From contig CAXXWT010000003.1 of NCBI GenBank assembly GCA_963674685.2, forward strand, positions 744,001 to 808,000: a stretch of 64,000 nt of DNA. Reading direction: 5' to 3'. The notes under the pieces are model-generated. The model worked only from the letters and a program-made list of their open reading frames with translations, did not search any database and was not told the origin of the DNA. Shown here one piece after another: positions 8,235 through 16,824 of this stretch (within the stretch, counting starts at the first letter, position 1; each line of letters begins with the position of its first letter). The position numbers were made by a program, and so were the translations under genes. The DNA comes from G963674685 sp963674685. Lineage in GTDB: Bacteria; Lernaellota; Lernaellaia; JACKCT01.

Positions 8235-9638
8235 CTATGAGTGCAATTCTTCCAAGTCTTTGAAAAACATCCGCATTTCGCTTTCTCGGACGTCAAGGGT
8301 GCTATGGGGAATTTTCGAAAGCAAAATACCGGTTTTCCCAATTAATGCGTCATCAATCGCAGCCAACGTATAACCCTGCTTCAACGCGCCGGCGCCGCCG
8401 GCGTCGATGCACGTTTTTTCCGGCCGCGCTTTTGCAAACAGTTCAAACCAAGCGATAGCGCGCTTGAAAGTCTCATTGGTCATTGCGGTCCCGCCGCCGA
8501 TCGCCGGCACGCGCGTGAGATAAGGAGAGCTTTTCGACTCGATGCTTTTGTCATCGCGGAAGGCGTGGGATTTTTCCTGCGTGAACGCCAGATCCATTCC
8601 CGCGAGAATCAGGGGATTGCCGCCGATATAATCGGCCAGGGCCATGGCCGCCGTGCCGACGATGCCGCCGCTTCCCAGCAGACCGATTTCCCATTGCCCG
8701 TTCAGCGCTTCGGCGACGGGATCGCCGGCGGGCAGGGCCGCGATGCGTCTGTTGCGCCATTTTGCCGGCACTTCCGGATGCACCGAGGGCATATAAACCA
8801 ACGGCGGATACTCGGGCAGAGATCGGCACTGCCTGGCGTTGTGCGCGAAAGGATCGACGGATACGGCCAGATCGGCGCTGACCCCCAGGCGGTGCAGCGG
8901 GGCTACGGCCGCCTCCACGCACACGATGACAAGCTTGTCGCGGTTTCCGCGCAGCGCGTCGCCCATCGATTCCAGGGACGGACCGGCGCCGACGACCGCC
9001 ACGGGCAGGTTCTTCGCCAGATCACGCAGATCTGCAAGCGGCGTATCTACGCACAGGAGTTTCAGGTTTGCCCGGTAATTCTCACGCACCGCCTCGATGA
9101 GCCGCGAAGAGGCGAAACCGTGCGTGGAAATGATGTCGGCCAGGCGAACGGCGTCGGCGGCGTATTCTTCCGCCACGCGCAAAGCCGGACCGTGCATGAT
9201 GACGCATCCCGAATCCGCGTCGAGATTTCTCGCAAGTTCCCTTATGCCATCCCGGTCGCCGATGAAAAGTTCCAGGCGCGGATCGGAAAAAGCCCGATCC
9301 AGCAATCCATCCGTCACGCCGGTTAAAAAGGCGCTCCGGTTGCAAATGACGGCAATGACTTTTCCGCCTTCGGGCAATATGGACAGCGCGGCGTTGATGC
9401 GATGGCCGAGGCCGACTCCCAAAAGCACCAGGGGACCGTCGGGATGGTCTCCGGCTTGCGCGGTTATGACGCTTTTCGCCTCGGCGTCCGGGTCGCGCGG
9501 GCTGCACAGGGTGACGGCTTTGCCGGCCGAGTCACGCAGCCTGACGGTTTTTCCGCGTCCCGCGCCGGTCCAGGCGGCGGGTTTCGCGCCCTTCAATGCG
9601 TCGTATACTTTGGGCCAGCGGCGTTTAATTTGTTCCAT
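8235..9638 (-). CDS. Maf/DUF115-family motility accessory factor-like protein
   Basis: A 467-residue protein of the family that includes flagellar Maf proteins (DUF115, MptE-like fold). Recognisable blocks are LLGVGLGHRI near residue 75, VAVVGAGPSLE near residue 215, VEAAVAPLHRLGVSADLAVSVDP near 240-265 and LILAGMDLAFT near 350; these form the nucleotide-sugar-binding core. Maf proteins help attach nonulosonic acids such as pseudaminic acid to flagellin. It is divergent from a PseB/FlaA1-like dehydratase 148 bases away, which supports a role in glycosylation of flagellin or another surface protein. No flagellin gene is in the window. The start lacks a clear ribosome site. Confidence 0.8.
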   Translation of the reverse strand: MEQIKRRWPKVYDALKGAKPAAWTGAGRGKTVRLRDSAGKAVTLCSPRDPDAEAKSVITAQAGDHPDGPLVLLGVGLGHRINAALSILPEGGKVIAVICNRSAFLTGVTDGLLDRAFSDPRLELFIGDRDGIRELARNLDADSGCVIMHGPALRVAEEYAADAVRLADIISTHGFASSRLIEAVRENYRANLKLLCVDTPLADLRDLAKNLPVAVVGAGPSLESMGDALRGNRDKLVIVCVEAAVAPLHRLGVSADLAVSVDPFAHNARQCRSLPEYPPLVYMPSVHPEVPAKWRNRRIAALPAGDPVAEALNGQWEIGLLGSGGIVGTAAMALADYIGGNPLILAGMDLAFTQEKSHAFRDDKSIESKSSPYLTRVPAIGGGTAMTNETFKRAIAWFELFAKARPEKTCIDAGGAGALKQGYTLAAIDDALIGKTGILLSKIPHSTLDVRESEMRMFFKDLEELHS

Positions 9639-9714
9639 GCTGGTTTCGCCGCCTTTTTGAAACCGGCGCTGCCCGCCGGCGGATTGATTTCAATGGATGA
9701 CGATCTCGATTGCC

Positions 9715-9742
9715 TTGCCAAGGGATTTTCCGCTGATAATAT
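9715..9742 (+). promoter_or_regulatory. Possible sigma-70 promoter for the dehydratase operon
   Basis: TTGCCA at 9715-9720 and TAATAT at 9737-9742, 16 bases apart (each 4-5/6 to consensus), 45 bases before the ATG of the 9787 gene. A short inverted repeat TGCAA/TTGCA (9754-9769) lies between promoter and start. It is a weak match read by eye. Confidence 0.35.
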
Positions 9743-9786
9743 AAGAACATGCAATATTTTTTGCACACCATTTCCATGAGCGCAAC

Positions 9787-10917
9787 ATGTCAAAATTGAA
9801 AACGCCTTTCGATGATTTTCGATCCATAATCGAGGATCGGAAAATCATGATTACCGGCGGTTCCGGGACCGTCGGCTATGAACTGGTCAAGGCTCTTTTG
9901 CCGCTTCGGCCGAAGGTGCTGAGAATTTACAGCCGGGACGAGCAAAAGCAGTTTTACATGCGCGAGGAGTTCCGGTCGCTTGCCAACGTGCGTTTTCTCA
10001 TCGGCGACGTGCGCGATTATCCCAGGCTCAAGCGCGCCATGGAAAACATCGAAATCGTATTTCACATGGCCGCTTTGAAACACGTGGAAAGCTGCGAATA
10101 CAATCCCTTCGAGGCCATCAAGACCAACATCAACGGCACGCAGAACGTCATCGACGCGGCGCTGGCGGCGCATGCGCAAAAGGTGATTTTCACCAGCACG
10201 GACAAGGCCGTCAATCCCAGCAACGCCATGGGGGCGAGCAAGCTGATGGCGGAAAGGCTCATGACCGCCGCCGAGGCCTCCAAAGGCTCGCGCAATACGG
10301 TTTTTTGCAGTGTTCGTTTCGGCAACGTGCTGGGCAGTTCAGGCTCAGTCATCCCCACATTCGTCCACCGCATCAAATCCGGGTATCCCATCGACATCAC
10401 CGACGAAGGCATGACCCGTTTCGTGATCAGCTTCCGGGAATCCCTCGAACTGATTCTCACGGCCTGCCGGGACGCGGGAGGCGGCGAGATTTTCGTCAGG
10501 AAGATGCCCGTCGTGCGCATCGGCGATCTGGCCAAGGCCCTGATCGAATTGCTCGTGGAAAGAGGCGAGGCGAAAGCGCCGCCGGTCAATATCATCGGCC
10601 CGCGCGCCGGCGAAAAATTGTATGAAGAAATCGTCACGGCGGAAGAATCCTCCAGAACCGTGGACATTGGGAAATATTTCGTCATCCTGCCGCAAATCGG
10701 CAATCGCGAGTGCCGCTTCGAGGGCGCCGAACCCATCGCCCCGGGCGCGTATACGAGCATGAGTGAAAATCATTTGAGCGTTGACCAGATCAAGGAGATG
10801 ATCAAAAACAAGGCGATCCTGGATAATCCGAATCTTTTAAGCGGAATCCGCCACGCCAAACCGCTCCATCCGGACGATATCGACGGAGGCATCATGGAGA
10901 CTCTGAATGAGGGATAG
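9787..10917 (+). CDS. FlaA1/PseB/CapD-like UDP-N-acetylglucosamine 4,6-dehydratase
   Basis: A 376-residue extended short-chain dehydrogenase. The Rossmann motif ITGGSGTVGYELV lies at residues 22-34, the D-rich segment IGDVRDYPRL near 76 and HMAALKHVESCEYNP near 98. The active-site block STDKAVNPSNAMGASKLMAE near 140 has Met in place of the usual Tyr before the conserved Lys, which is the hallmark of the PseB/FlaA1/WbpM group acting on UDP-GlcNAc. It lacks the N-terminal membrane domain of WbpM, so it is the soluble type. It heads a run of same-strand genes and its stop overlaps the next ATG. Likely role: first step of a 6-deoxy or nonulosonic sugar for surface glycosylation; the exact product is inferred. 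Confidence 0.88.
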   Translation: MSKLKTPFDDFRSIIEDRKIMITGGSGTVGYELVKALLPLRPKVLRIYSRDEQKQFYMREEFRSLANVRFLIGDVRDYPRLKRAMENIEIVFHMAALKHVESCEYNPFEAIKTNINGTQNVIDAALAAHAQKVIFTSTDKAVNPSNAMGASKLMAERLMTAAEASKGSRNTVFCSVRFGNVLGSSGSVIPTFVHRIKSGYPIDITDEGMTRFVISFRESLELILTACRDAGGGEIFVRKMPVVRIGDLAKALIELLVERGEAKAPPVNIIGPRAGEKLYEEIVTAEESSRTVDIGKYFVILPQIGNRECRFEGAEPIAPGAYTSMSENHLSVDQIKEMIKNKAILDNPNLLSGIRHAKPLHPDDIDGGIMETLNEG

Positions 10918-11875
10918 GCCGGAACATGTTCTCGTGACCGGCGGCGCGGGTTTTATCGGCCGCTGGGTCGTTCACTACCTGTTGAATAACCTTTCACCGC
11001 AAAAGAAAATCGTTGTCTTAGACAATCTTTTCAACGGCGAACTCGAAAATATCGAAGAGTTTCGCGATCACGACGCTTTCGTCGAATTCGTCAAGGGCGA
11101 TATCGTCGACGGCGAACTTCTCGATGAGCTTTTTGAAAAATACGATTTCAAAACCGTGTTCCACCTGGCCGCGTGCATCAACGTCCAGGATTCCATCGAC
11201 GATCCCGGCAAGGTGTTTCACACCGACGTCGTGGGTACGTTCGAATTATTGGAAAAAGCCAGAAAACGTCGGTGCCGGTTTATTTTCACCAGTTCGTGCA
11301 TGGTTTATGACATCTGCCGCAAAGAATCGGGAATCGCCGAAACCGATCCGGTCAAGCCGGCTTCTCCATACGCGGGAAGCAAGCTGGCCGGCGAGAACAT
11401 GGCTTTGAGTTATTACTTCGCCTTCGGCCTTCCCGTGACGATCCTGCGTCCCTTCAACACTTACGGCCCTTTCCAAAAATCCACCGGGGAGGGAGGGGTC
11501 GTGAGCATATTCTGCGAAAAGCGGCTTCTTGGCGAACCCTTGAAAATTTACGGGGACGGAACGCAGACCCGCGACCTCCTGTACGTGACTGATTGCGCCA
11601 AATTCATCGTGGAAGCCGGGTACAACGGGAAGTGCGAGGGCCGCGTCATCAACGCGGGATACGGACACGACGTGACGATCAACGATCTGGCGGCGATGAT
11701 TTCATCCGATCCGGCCGGGATCGTTCACGTGGACCACATTCACCCGCAAAGCGAAATCATGAAACTCAAATGCGACAGCGCCTTGGCGCGAAGCCTTCTG
11801 GGATGGTCGCCGGAGGTGAGTCTGGTTGACGGCATAAAACGGACGGCCGAATGGATATCGAAGCGAAACCGATAA
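10907..11875 (+). CDS. NAD-dependent nucleotide-sugar epimerase/dehydratase
   Basis: A 322-residue extended SDR protein with TGGAGFIGRWVV (residues 11-22), catalytic YAGSK preceded by TSSCMVYD, and the sugar-binding segment LRPFNTYGPFQ. Length and motifs match UDP-glucose 4-epimerase and dTDP-glucose 4,6-dehydratase relatives; which sugar it handles cannot be read. The ATG overlaps the upstream stop by 11 bases, so it is translationally coupled to the dehydratase and should act on the same or a parallel nucleotide sugar. Confidence 0.85.
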   Translation: MRDRPEHVLVTGGAGFIGRWVVHYLLNNLSPQKKIVVLDNLFNGELENIEEFRDHDAFVEFVKGDIVDGELLDELFEKYDFKTVFHLAACINVQDSIDDPGKVFHTDVVGTFELLEKARKRRCRFIFTSSCMVYDICRKESGIAETDPVKPASPYAGSKLAGENMALSYYFAFGLPVTILRPFNTYGPFQKSTGEGGVVSIFCEKRLLGEPLKIYGDGTQTRDLLYVTDCAKFIVEAGYNGKCEGRVINAGYGHDVTINDLAAMISSDPAGIVHVDHIHPQSEIMKLKCDSALARSLLGWSPEVSLVDGIKRTAEWISKRNR

Positions 11876-11892
11876 TGCGAAAGGACCGATAA

Positions 11893-13494
11893 GTGCGCAG
11901 GGACGATCTTGAAACCGTGGATATCGATAAAAAAATCCGCCGGGCCATTCAGGGATATTTCGGGAAAATAAAGCCCACAGGCGAAGACGGATTTTTGAAT
12001 CTGATCCTGTTTCATGAACAGATCGTTGAAAATCTCCCGTGCGGCGTCATCGGAATCAACGACAAGGGAAGAATCGACTATGCCAACGATTCCGCCGAGA
12101 TCATTTTGGGGCATTCCGACGGATTGCTTCTGAAAAACGCCGGGGAACTTCTGTCCGCGGAATTATTCCGCGAAGTGGAAAAACCCGTGTCGCGGCAGAT
12201 TGCGGTCCGCGACAAATCCCGGCAGGGAGGGGAGGTCAGGTTAAACTGCCTCGTCATCCCGGGCGCTTTCTTTGGAGACGGCGAGTTCAAACACGTTGTG
12301 GTGTTTACCCGGGAAATCGACGTGGAGGATTTCAAAGCCAAACTCACGCAGTCCAACAGAATGGCCGGTATAGGAACCCTGGCGCGGGGCGTCGCCCACG
12401 AGTTCAACAATCTGATCGGCGGAATGCTCGGGTACGCGCAGCTCGCTCAGAAAACCGATGAATTGGCGGACTATCGAAAATGCAATGAAATCCTATTCGA
12501 AGCCGGGAACAGGGCTCAGGAAATCATCGGCAACCTTCTGGCTTTCGCCCGGCGCGAACCTGAAAAAGTCGAATCGATATCCTTGAGAAATCTCGTGGAA
12601 GAAGTCGTCAGCCTGATCGAGCGCGAACTGAAAAAAAACGATGTCGAAGTAACGATAGACATTCCCCACGATTGCATCATCAAAACGGATTTGGCCGAGT
12701 TTCAACAAGTTCTATTGAATCTTTTTATCAACGCCATGCATGCGATGATGGAAAAAAGCGGGGGACGCCTTTCCATTAGCGCACGGTCTCTGGCCGGAAA
12801 TATTCAACTGGAGGTCCAGGATACGGGAGTCGGAATCGACAAAGAAGCCATCCATCAGATTTTTGATCCCTTTTATACGACCAAAGGCTCCATCGGCACC
12901 GGCAGCATGACCGGAAGCGGATTGGGTCTTTCCGTCTGTTACGGGATTGTCAAGAAACTCGGCGGCGATATTGCGGTCAGCAGCTCTATCGGCCAGGGTT
13001 CGATATTTCACGTGACCCTGCCGTCGCAAAACGTCGATCCGGTCGCGCGGGTCGAAGAAGAAAATGATTGTCCGGAGGAAATGGATTCGGTGGACGTCAG
13101 CGCCAAAATTCTCGTTATTGACGACGAGGCGATTATCAGAAATCTGCTCAATGAAGTTCTTGTCAAAGAAGGTTACGAGGTTCGGCTGGAAAGCAACGGA
13201 TTCGCCGCCGTGGAGCGGGCCAGGCATTTCGAGCCTGATATCGCCATTATCGACGCGCAGATGCCGGGTATGTCCGGCATGGAAACCTTTCGGGAACTGG
13301 CCCGTGAGAACAAGACCATGAAATTTCTGCTGATCACGGGAAAAACGGGCGAGGAGTTCGACGATTTCGCCAAAGAAGCCGAGGATTGCGGCGTCAAGGT
13401 TATTCGGAAGCCTTTTACCCTGGAAAATATTCGCGGCAATGTGCTGAAACTTGTCGTGGCCCATAGAAAAGAAGCGGCAAAACTGTCATCGTAG
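11893..13494 (+). CDS. Hybrid histidine kinase: PAS, kinase core, receiver
   Basis: A 533-residue cytoplasmic hybrid kinase with no membrane segment. The start is a GTG with AAGGA nine bases upstream. A PAS domain lies at about 40-145, the H-box GVAHEFNN has His at residue 169, and the ATPase domain carries N-box FINAMHAM near 279-286 and G-boxes DTGVGI and GSGLGLS. A C-terminal receiver domain has phospho-Asp at about residue 454 in IAIIDAQMPGMSG and the conserved Lys in IRKPFT. It lies 17 bases after the epimerase in one operon. The target regulator is probably among the following signalling proteins, but no pairing can be proved. Confidence 0.9.
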   Translation: MRRDDLETVDIDKKIRRAIQGYFGKIKPTGEDGFLNLILFHEQIVENLPCGVIGINDKGRIDYANDSAEIILGHSDGLLLKNAGELLSAELFREVEKPVSRQIAVRDKSRQGGEVRLNCLVIPGAFFGDGEFKHVVVFTREIDVEDFKAKLTQSNRMAGIGTLARGVAHEFNNLIGGMLGYAQLAQKTDELADYRKCNEILFEAGNRAQEIIGNLLAFARREPEKVESISLRNLVEEVVSLIERELKKNDVEVTIDIPHDCIIKTDLAEFQQVLLNLFINAMHAMMEKSGGRLSISARSLAGNIQLEVQDTGVGIDKEAIHQIFDPFYTTKGSIGTGSMTGSGLGLSVCYGIVKKLGGDIAVSSSIGQGSIFHVTLPSQNVDPVARVEEENDCPEEMDSVDVSAKILVIDDEAIIRNLLNEVLVKEGYEVRLESNGFAAVERARHFEPDIAIIDAQMPGMSGMETFRELARENKTMKFLLITGKTGEEFDDFAKEAEDCGVKVIRKPFTLENIRGNVLKLVVAHRKEAAKLSS

Positions 13495-13522
13495 AACATC
13501 GACGCGAAAGGATCGCATATCC

Positions 13523-14149
13523 ATGAAGCTATTCGTCAATGATCGGGAACTGACAGTGGAAAACGATTTTTTCCTGGGTGCGGATACCTACGACGAGGTT
13601 CTTGCGGCCGTCGTGAACTCGGATCTCGTGGTGGGGGGCGATGTTGTCACCAAACTGGAAGTCGACGGCGTAAGCTTCGAACCGGGCGATGAAGAGATGG
13701 CGGACAAGCCCGTGGATATGGCCGCTGTCGGCGTCGTGAAAGTCACCAAGCGTCTTACAATCGATCTTTTAATGGAGTCCATCGGCGAGGGCGTAAAAAG
13801 CTGTCGTTTCATTTCCGAAGAATCAAAACGCATTGCGCAGCTGTTTCGCGGCCAGCGCCTTGCCGACGCCAATGAGGCGTATGCAAATCTGATCGCCGAT
13901 ATTCAGGACACGATTTTCTACCTGTCCCAGCTCAAGGAGTACATCCTCAATCTGCTTGAAGAAGCCGGTGACGAGTCGTTTCTGAAAATTTCAAAGCGTT
14001 TTCAGGATGTTGCCGAGGAGACAATTTCATTCCAGGAAGAGGCGGACTGGGTCATGTTGGCGGATTTGCTGGAATATGAGTTTAGTGAAATATTTTCCGA
14101 TTTCGCCGATTATTTCCAGGAATTTCTCGCCAATAGCTGCTCGCAATAG
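13523..14149 (+). CDS. Conserved-looking soluble protein of unknown function in the motility-signalling block
   Basis: A 208-residue acidic protein. The ATG at 13523 has a GAAAGGA site; the longer frame would overlap the kinase. Residues 1-75 look like a beta-rich domain (KLFVNDRELTVENDFFLG, then VVTKLEVDGVSFEPGDEEM), and residues 80-205 are helical with many Glu and Phe (LLMESIGEGVKSCRFISEES and on). I do not recognise a family. It lies between the hybrid kinase and a small FlgM-associated-like protein, so a role in motility control is inferred only from location. Confidence 0.75.
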   Translation: MKLFVNDRELTVENDFFLGADTYDEVLAAVVNSDLVVGGDVVTKLEVDGVSFEPGDEEMADKPVDMAAVGVVKVTKRLTIDLLMESIGEGVKSCRFISEESKRIAQLFRGQRLADANEAYANLIADIQDTIFYLSQLKEYILNLLEEAGDESFLKISKRFQDVAEETISFQEEADWVMLADLLEYEFSEIFSDFADYFQEFLANSCSQ

Positions 14150-14200
14150 CGTAAAACAAATATATGCCACATTAACAATGCAATAAAATTCACATATTGA

Positions 14201-14228
14201 TAAAGAAAATGCTCGTTTCGTCCGATAA
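14201..14228 (+). promoter_or_regulatory. Candidate sigma-28 (FliA-type) flagellar promoter
   Basis: TAAAGAAA at 14201-14208 and TCCGATAA at 14221-14228. The FliA consensus is TAAAGTTT-N11-GCCGATAA; here the -10 part matches 7 of 8 and the -35 core TAAAG is intact, with a 12-base spacer, one longer than optimal. It lies 45 bases before the ATG of the 14274 gene, in an AT-rich intergenic region. Confidence 0.6.
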
Positions 14229-14273
14229 GACGACTGGTGCGTGTCATTCGGGTTTTAAGAAAGGCGTGGGGGA

Positions 14274-14498
14274 ATGCCTGTATTGATCAACCAAATCCAG
14301 CAGGTTTTGGACAAATATAACAAGCAACTGCGCTCCAGAAGCCTCGGCGAATCGCCCGCAAACCAATCGGAACTGGCTTCCGATGTTGTGTCCATTTCCA
14401 ATGAGGGAAAGAGACGGGAGTTGTTGGAGAGAATCGGAGACGATGCCGTAAAATCCTATAAAGAACAGTCTTACAAGAATTTGATCAACGATCGATAG
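14274..14498 (+). CDS. Small protein resembling the FlgM-associated (DVU0524-like) family
   Basis: A 74-residue hydrophilic protein: an N-terminal helix (LINQIQQVLDKYNKQLRSR), a short polar linker and a C-terminal helix (GKRRELLERIGDDAVKSYKE). Length and the pattern of a valine-isoleucine-ser block before RRELLERIGDDA recall small deltaproteobacterial proteins encoded beside flgM. I recall this from memory and cannot confirm it by search. A GGGGGA lies directly before the ATG. The sigma-28-like promoter upstream supports membership of the late flagellar regulon. The alternative is an unrelated small helical protein. Confidence 0.55.
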   Translation: MPVLINQIQQVLDKYNKQLRSRSLGESPANQSELASDVVSISNEGKRRELLERIGDDAVKSYKEQSYKNLINDR

Positions 14499-14542
14499 AC
14501 TGTCTATTTCCTCCAAGACGATCCCTTTATCATGGTGATAAA

Positions 14543-15247
14543 ATGAGCGATACAAGTAAAATGAGATTGCTTGTAGCCGATGACGAGGAAGTATTTCGGA
14601 CATTGCTGAAAAAAGCGCTCGGCGGGCAGGGCTGCGTTGTCGACGTGGCGCAAGACGGCGCCCAGGCGATCGGCATGATAAAAAAGACCACCTATGACGT
14701 CATTTTATCCGATATTATCCTCTCGGGAGCCGGCGGACTTGAAATATTGCGGGCCGCCAAAAAGCAGGATCCTGACGCCATGGTCATATTCGTGACCGGG
14801 TACGCCACGCTGGACGCAGCGCTGGACGCCGTCGGGGAGGGAGTTTACGACTATATCACCAAGCCGTTTCAGCTCGAGGAAATCAAGCTGACCGTCGCCA
14901 ATGCCATCGATAAACGCCGACTTTTGGAGCAGAACCGGCAATTGGAGAAAAAGCTTGAAGAGGCTTATCAAAAAATCAAGATTTTGATGGACAGCCGCAG
15001 CCGGGTTACAAAAACTCTTGAAGATATCGACGGGGAACTGGAGCGAAGGCAAAAGGAGATCTTTGAAGGAGTGCAAGCCCTTCGCAACAAGACTCCGGTG
15101 CGCGGGGGCGAAACCGCGGGCGCCGCAAGTTCCGAAAGTCAGGCGCCGTTGAAAAAAAACATGAACGAAATGATGAGAACGCTGGACAGGAATTTGACTC
15201 CCGAAGAGGATATCAATACATTTAAAAAGCATATTCTGGAATCATGA
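14543..15247 (+). CDS. Response regulator with coiled-coil output region
   Basis: A 234-residue protein. The receiver domain spans residues 6-125, with acidic pocket DDEE at 13-16, phospho-Asp at 57 in VILSDIILSGAGG and Lys in YITKPFQ. After it comes a long charged coiled coil (LLEQNRQLEKKLEEAYQKIK and on, residues 133-185) and a low-complexity tail; there is no DNA-binding or enzyme domain. The next gene begins at the stop (ATGA overlap) and also starts with a receiver, so the two are translationally coupled and probably act together, for example as a protein-protein relay. Confidence 0.88.
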   Translation: MSDTSKMRLLVADDEEVFRTLLKKALGGQGCVVDVAQDGAQAIGMIKKTTYDVILSDIILSGAGGLEILRAAKKQDPDAMVIFVTGYATLDAALDAVGEGVYDYITKPFQLEEIKLTVANAIDKRRLLEQNRQLEKKLEEAYQKIKILMDSRSRVTKTLEDIDGELERRQKEIFEGVQALRNKTPVRGGETAGAASSESQAPLKKNMNEMMRTLDRNLTPEEDINTFKKHILES

Positions 15248-16815
15248 GCCAAGTGCCCCGGATGAATTTGAACAGTGAAAATAAATGCATCCTGATCGTT
15301 GAGGATGACCGCCATATTAGAAATTCCCTGGAGACCTTTTTCAAGCGTCAGGGAATGATCACTCTGGGCGCGGAAGACGGTCTGCAGGGCCTGGAAGTCT
15401 TAAAGCGCCATCGCGTCGATATTGTTATCACCGACATTATGATGCCTCGGATGAACGGGATAAAATTCATCAGGGAAGTGAAAAAGGACTTTCCCGACCT
15501 CCAGATCGTCGTTATTACCGGATACGGAGACATGAACGTGGCCGTCGAGGCCATGAAACTCGGCGCTGTGGATTTCGTCACCAAGCCGTTTCAGTTTGAA
15601 TACCTGGAAGGCATCATTAACGACGCCCTCGCGAAAGGGCGGTCGGGCGCCGGTTCGCCGTCCCACGGACCGGAGGATATCAACGCCCATTTGAAACACA
15701 AGATCGAGGAAATTTCGATCCTTTATCTCATCGCCGACGCTCTGGAACATCTCAACGAGGGCGATGAAGTTTTCCAGGCTCTTTGCGACATTTCCCGAAA
15801 AACATGCGGCGCCGACAGGGCCTGCTATTATTTGAGCGATCCGGGAGTCGAGTTCAGGTTGCTGCTGCATAAATGTGCGCCGCCGGAACAGATGGCATAT
15901 AAACCCAAGACCCTGATCGTCCCTGAAAAGTTCCGCCTGGAATTGTATGAAAGCGGCCACCCGGTGCTCATCGAGGATCCCGGGGAACTGCAAACGGCCT
16001 TATCTTCCGACGGGAATTTGAAACCCGCCTCGAGTTTGATTCTTGCGCCTTTTTTCGTCAGGCAGGAATTATTCGGAATTCTATGTCTGGAAACCACGCA
16101 ATCTGAAAGACGATTTTCGGAAAAGGATATTATCTATACGAAACTGCTGCTGCGAAAAGCCGGGGTCGCCATAGAAAATAAAGCGCTTTATGAGACCATT
16201 TACAACAATCTCATCGCCACGCTGCGTTCTTTGGTGATTACCATCGAAGCCAAGGACCCCTATACCCGCCACCATAGCGCCCGGGTCACGAGACTTTCCG
16301 TTCTGATCGGCAGGGAAATGGGATGCGCCATCGAGCAGATTGAAACCCTGCAGTTCGCCGGGATGCTTCACGATATCGGAAAAATCGGCGTCTCGGACGC
16401 CGTGCTGCAAAAGAAGGGCTCTTTGACCGATGTTGAGTTTCAGGCCATTAAGGAGCATCCGAAGATCGGATCGAAGATTTTGGAGCCTATCGGAATGCTG
16501 CCGAGGGAAAATGACGTCATTCGGCATCACCATGAACGCTGGGACGGCAGAGGTTATCCCGCCGGACTCGAAGGAAAGGATATCCCTCTGTTGGCGCGCA
16601 TCATGACCCTTGCGGACGCTTACGACGCCATGACCAGCGATCGCGTTTACCGCAAAGGATTATCCCACGATGTCGCTTTGGATGAAATTGCCCGAAACTG
16701 TGGGAGGCAGTTCGACGGCAACATCGCCAAAGCCTTTTTCTCTCTTTGCAATCGAATGAAAGGCGGCCTTTTTAAATTTCTTCAGGATGATCTGGGAGCG
16801 TATGAAAATACGTGA
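15244..16815 (+). CDS. Receiver-GAF-HD-GYP cyclic-di-GMP phosphodiesterase
   Basis: A 523-residue cytoplasmic regulator. The receiver domain (residues 15-130) has phospho-Asp at 64 in VITDIMMPRMNG; a GAF-like domain covers about 165-315; the HD-GYP domain covers about 325-515. The HD-GYP domain is intact: His-Asp pair at 376-377 in MLHDIGKIG and the signature HHERWDGRGYP at 429-439, so hydrolysis of cyclic-di-GMP is expected. Lower c-di-GMP usually favours swimming over attachment. It is coupled by ATGA to the upstream response regulator. Its input kinase is probably one of the hybrid kinases nearby (inference). Confidence 0.93.
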   Translation: MSQVPRMNLNSENKCILIVEDDRHIRNSLETFFKRQGMITLGAEDGLQGLEVLKRHRVDIVITDIMMPRMNGIKFIREVKKDFPDLQIVVITGYGDMNVAVEAMKLGAVDFVTKPFQFEYLEGIINDALAKGRSGAGSPSHGPEDINAHLKHKIEEISILYLIADALEHLNEGDEVFQALCDISRKTCGADRACYYLSDPGVEFRLLLHKCAPPEQMAYKPKTLIVPEKFRLELYESGHPVLIEDPGELQTALSSDGNLKPASSLILAPFFVRQELFGILCLETTQSERRFSEKDIIYTKLLLRKAGVAIENKALYETIYNNLIATLRSLVITIEAKDPYTRHHSARVTRLSVLIGREMGCAIEQIETLQFAGMLHDIGKIGVSDAVLQKKGSLTDVEFQAIKEHPKIGSKILEPIGMLPRENDVIRHHHERWDGRGYPAGLEGKDIPLLARIMTLADAYDAMTSDRVYRKGLSHDVALDEIARNCGRQFDGNIAKAFFSLCNRMKGGLFKFLQDDLGAYENT

Positions 16816-16824
16816 TCCGTACTA

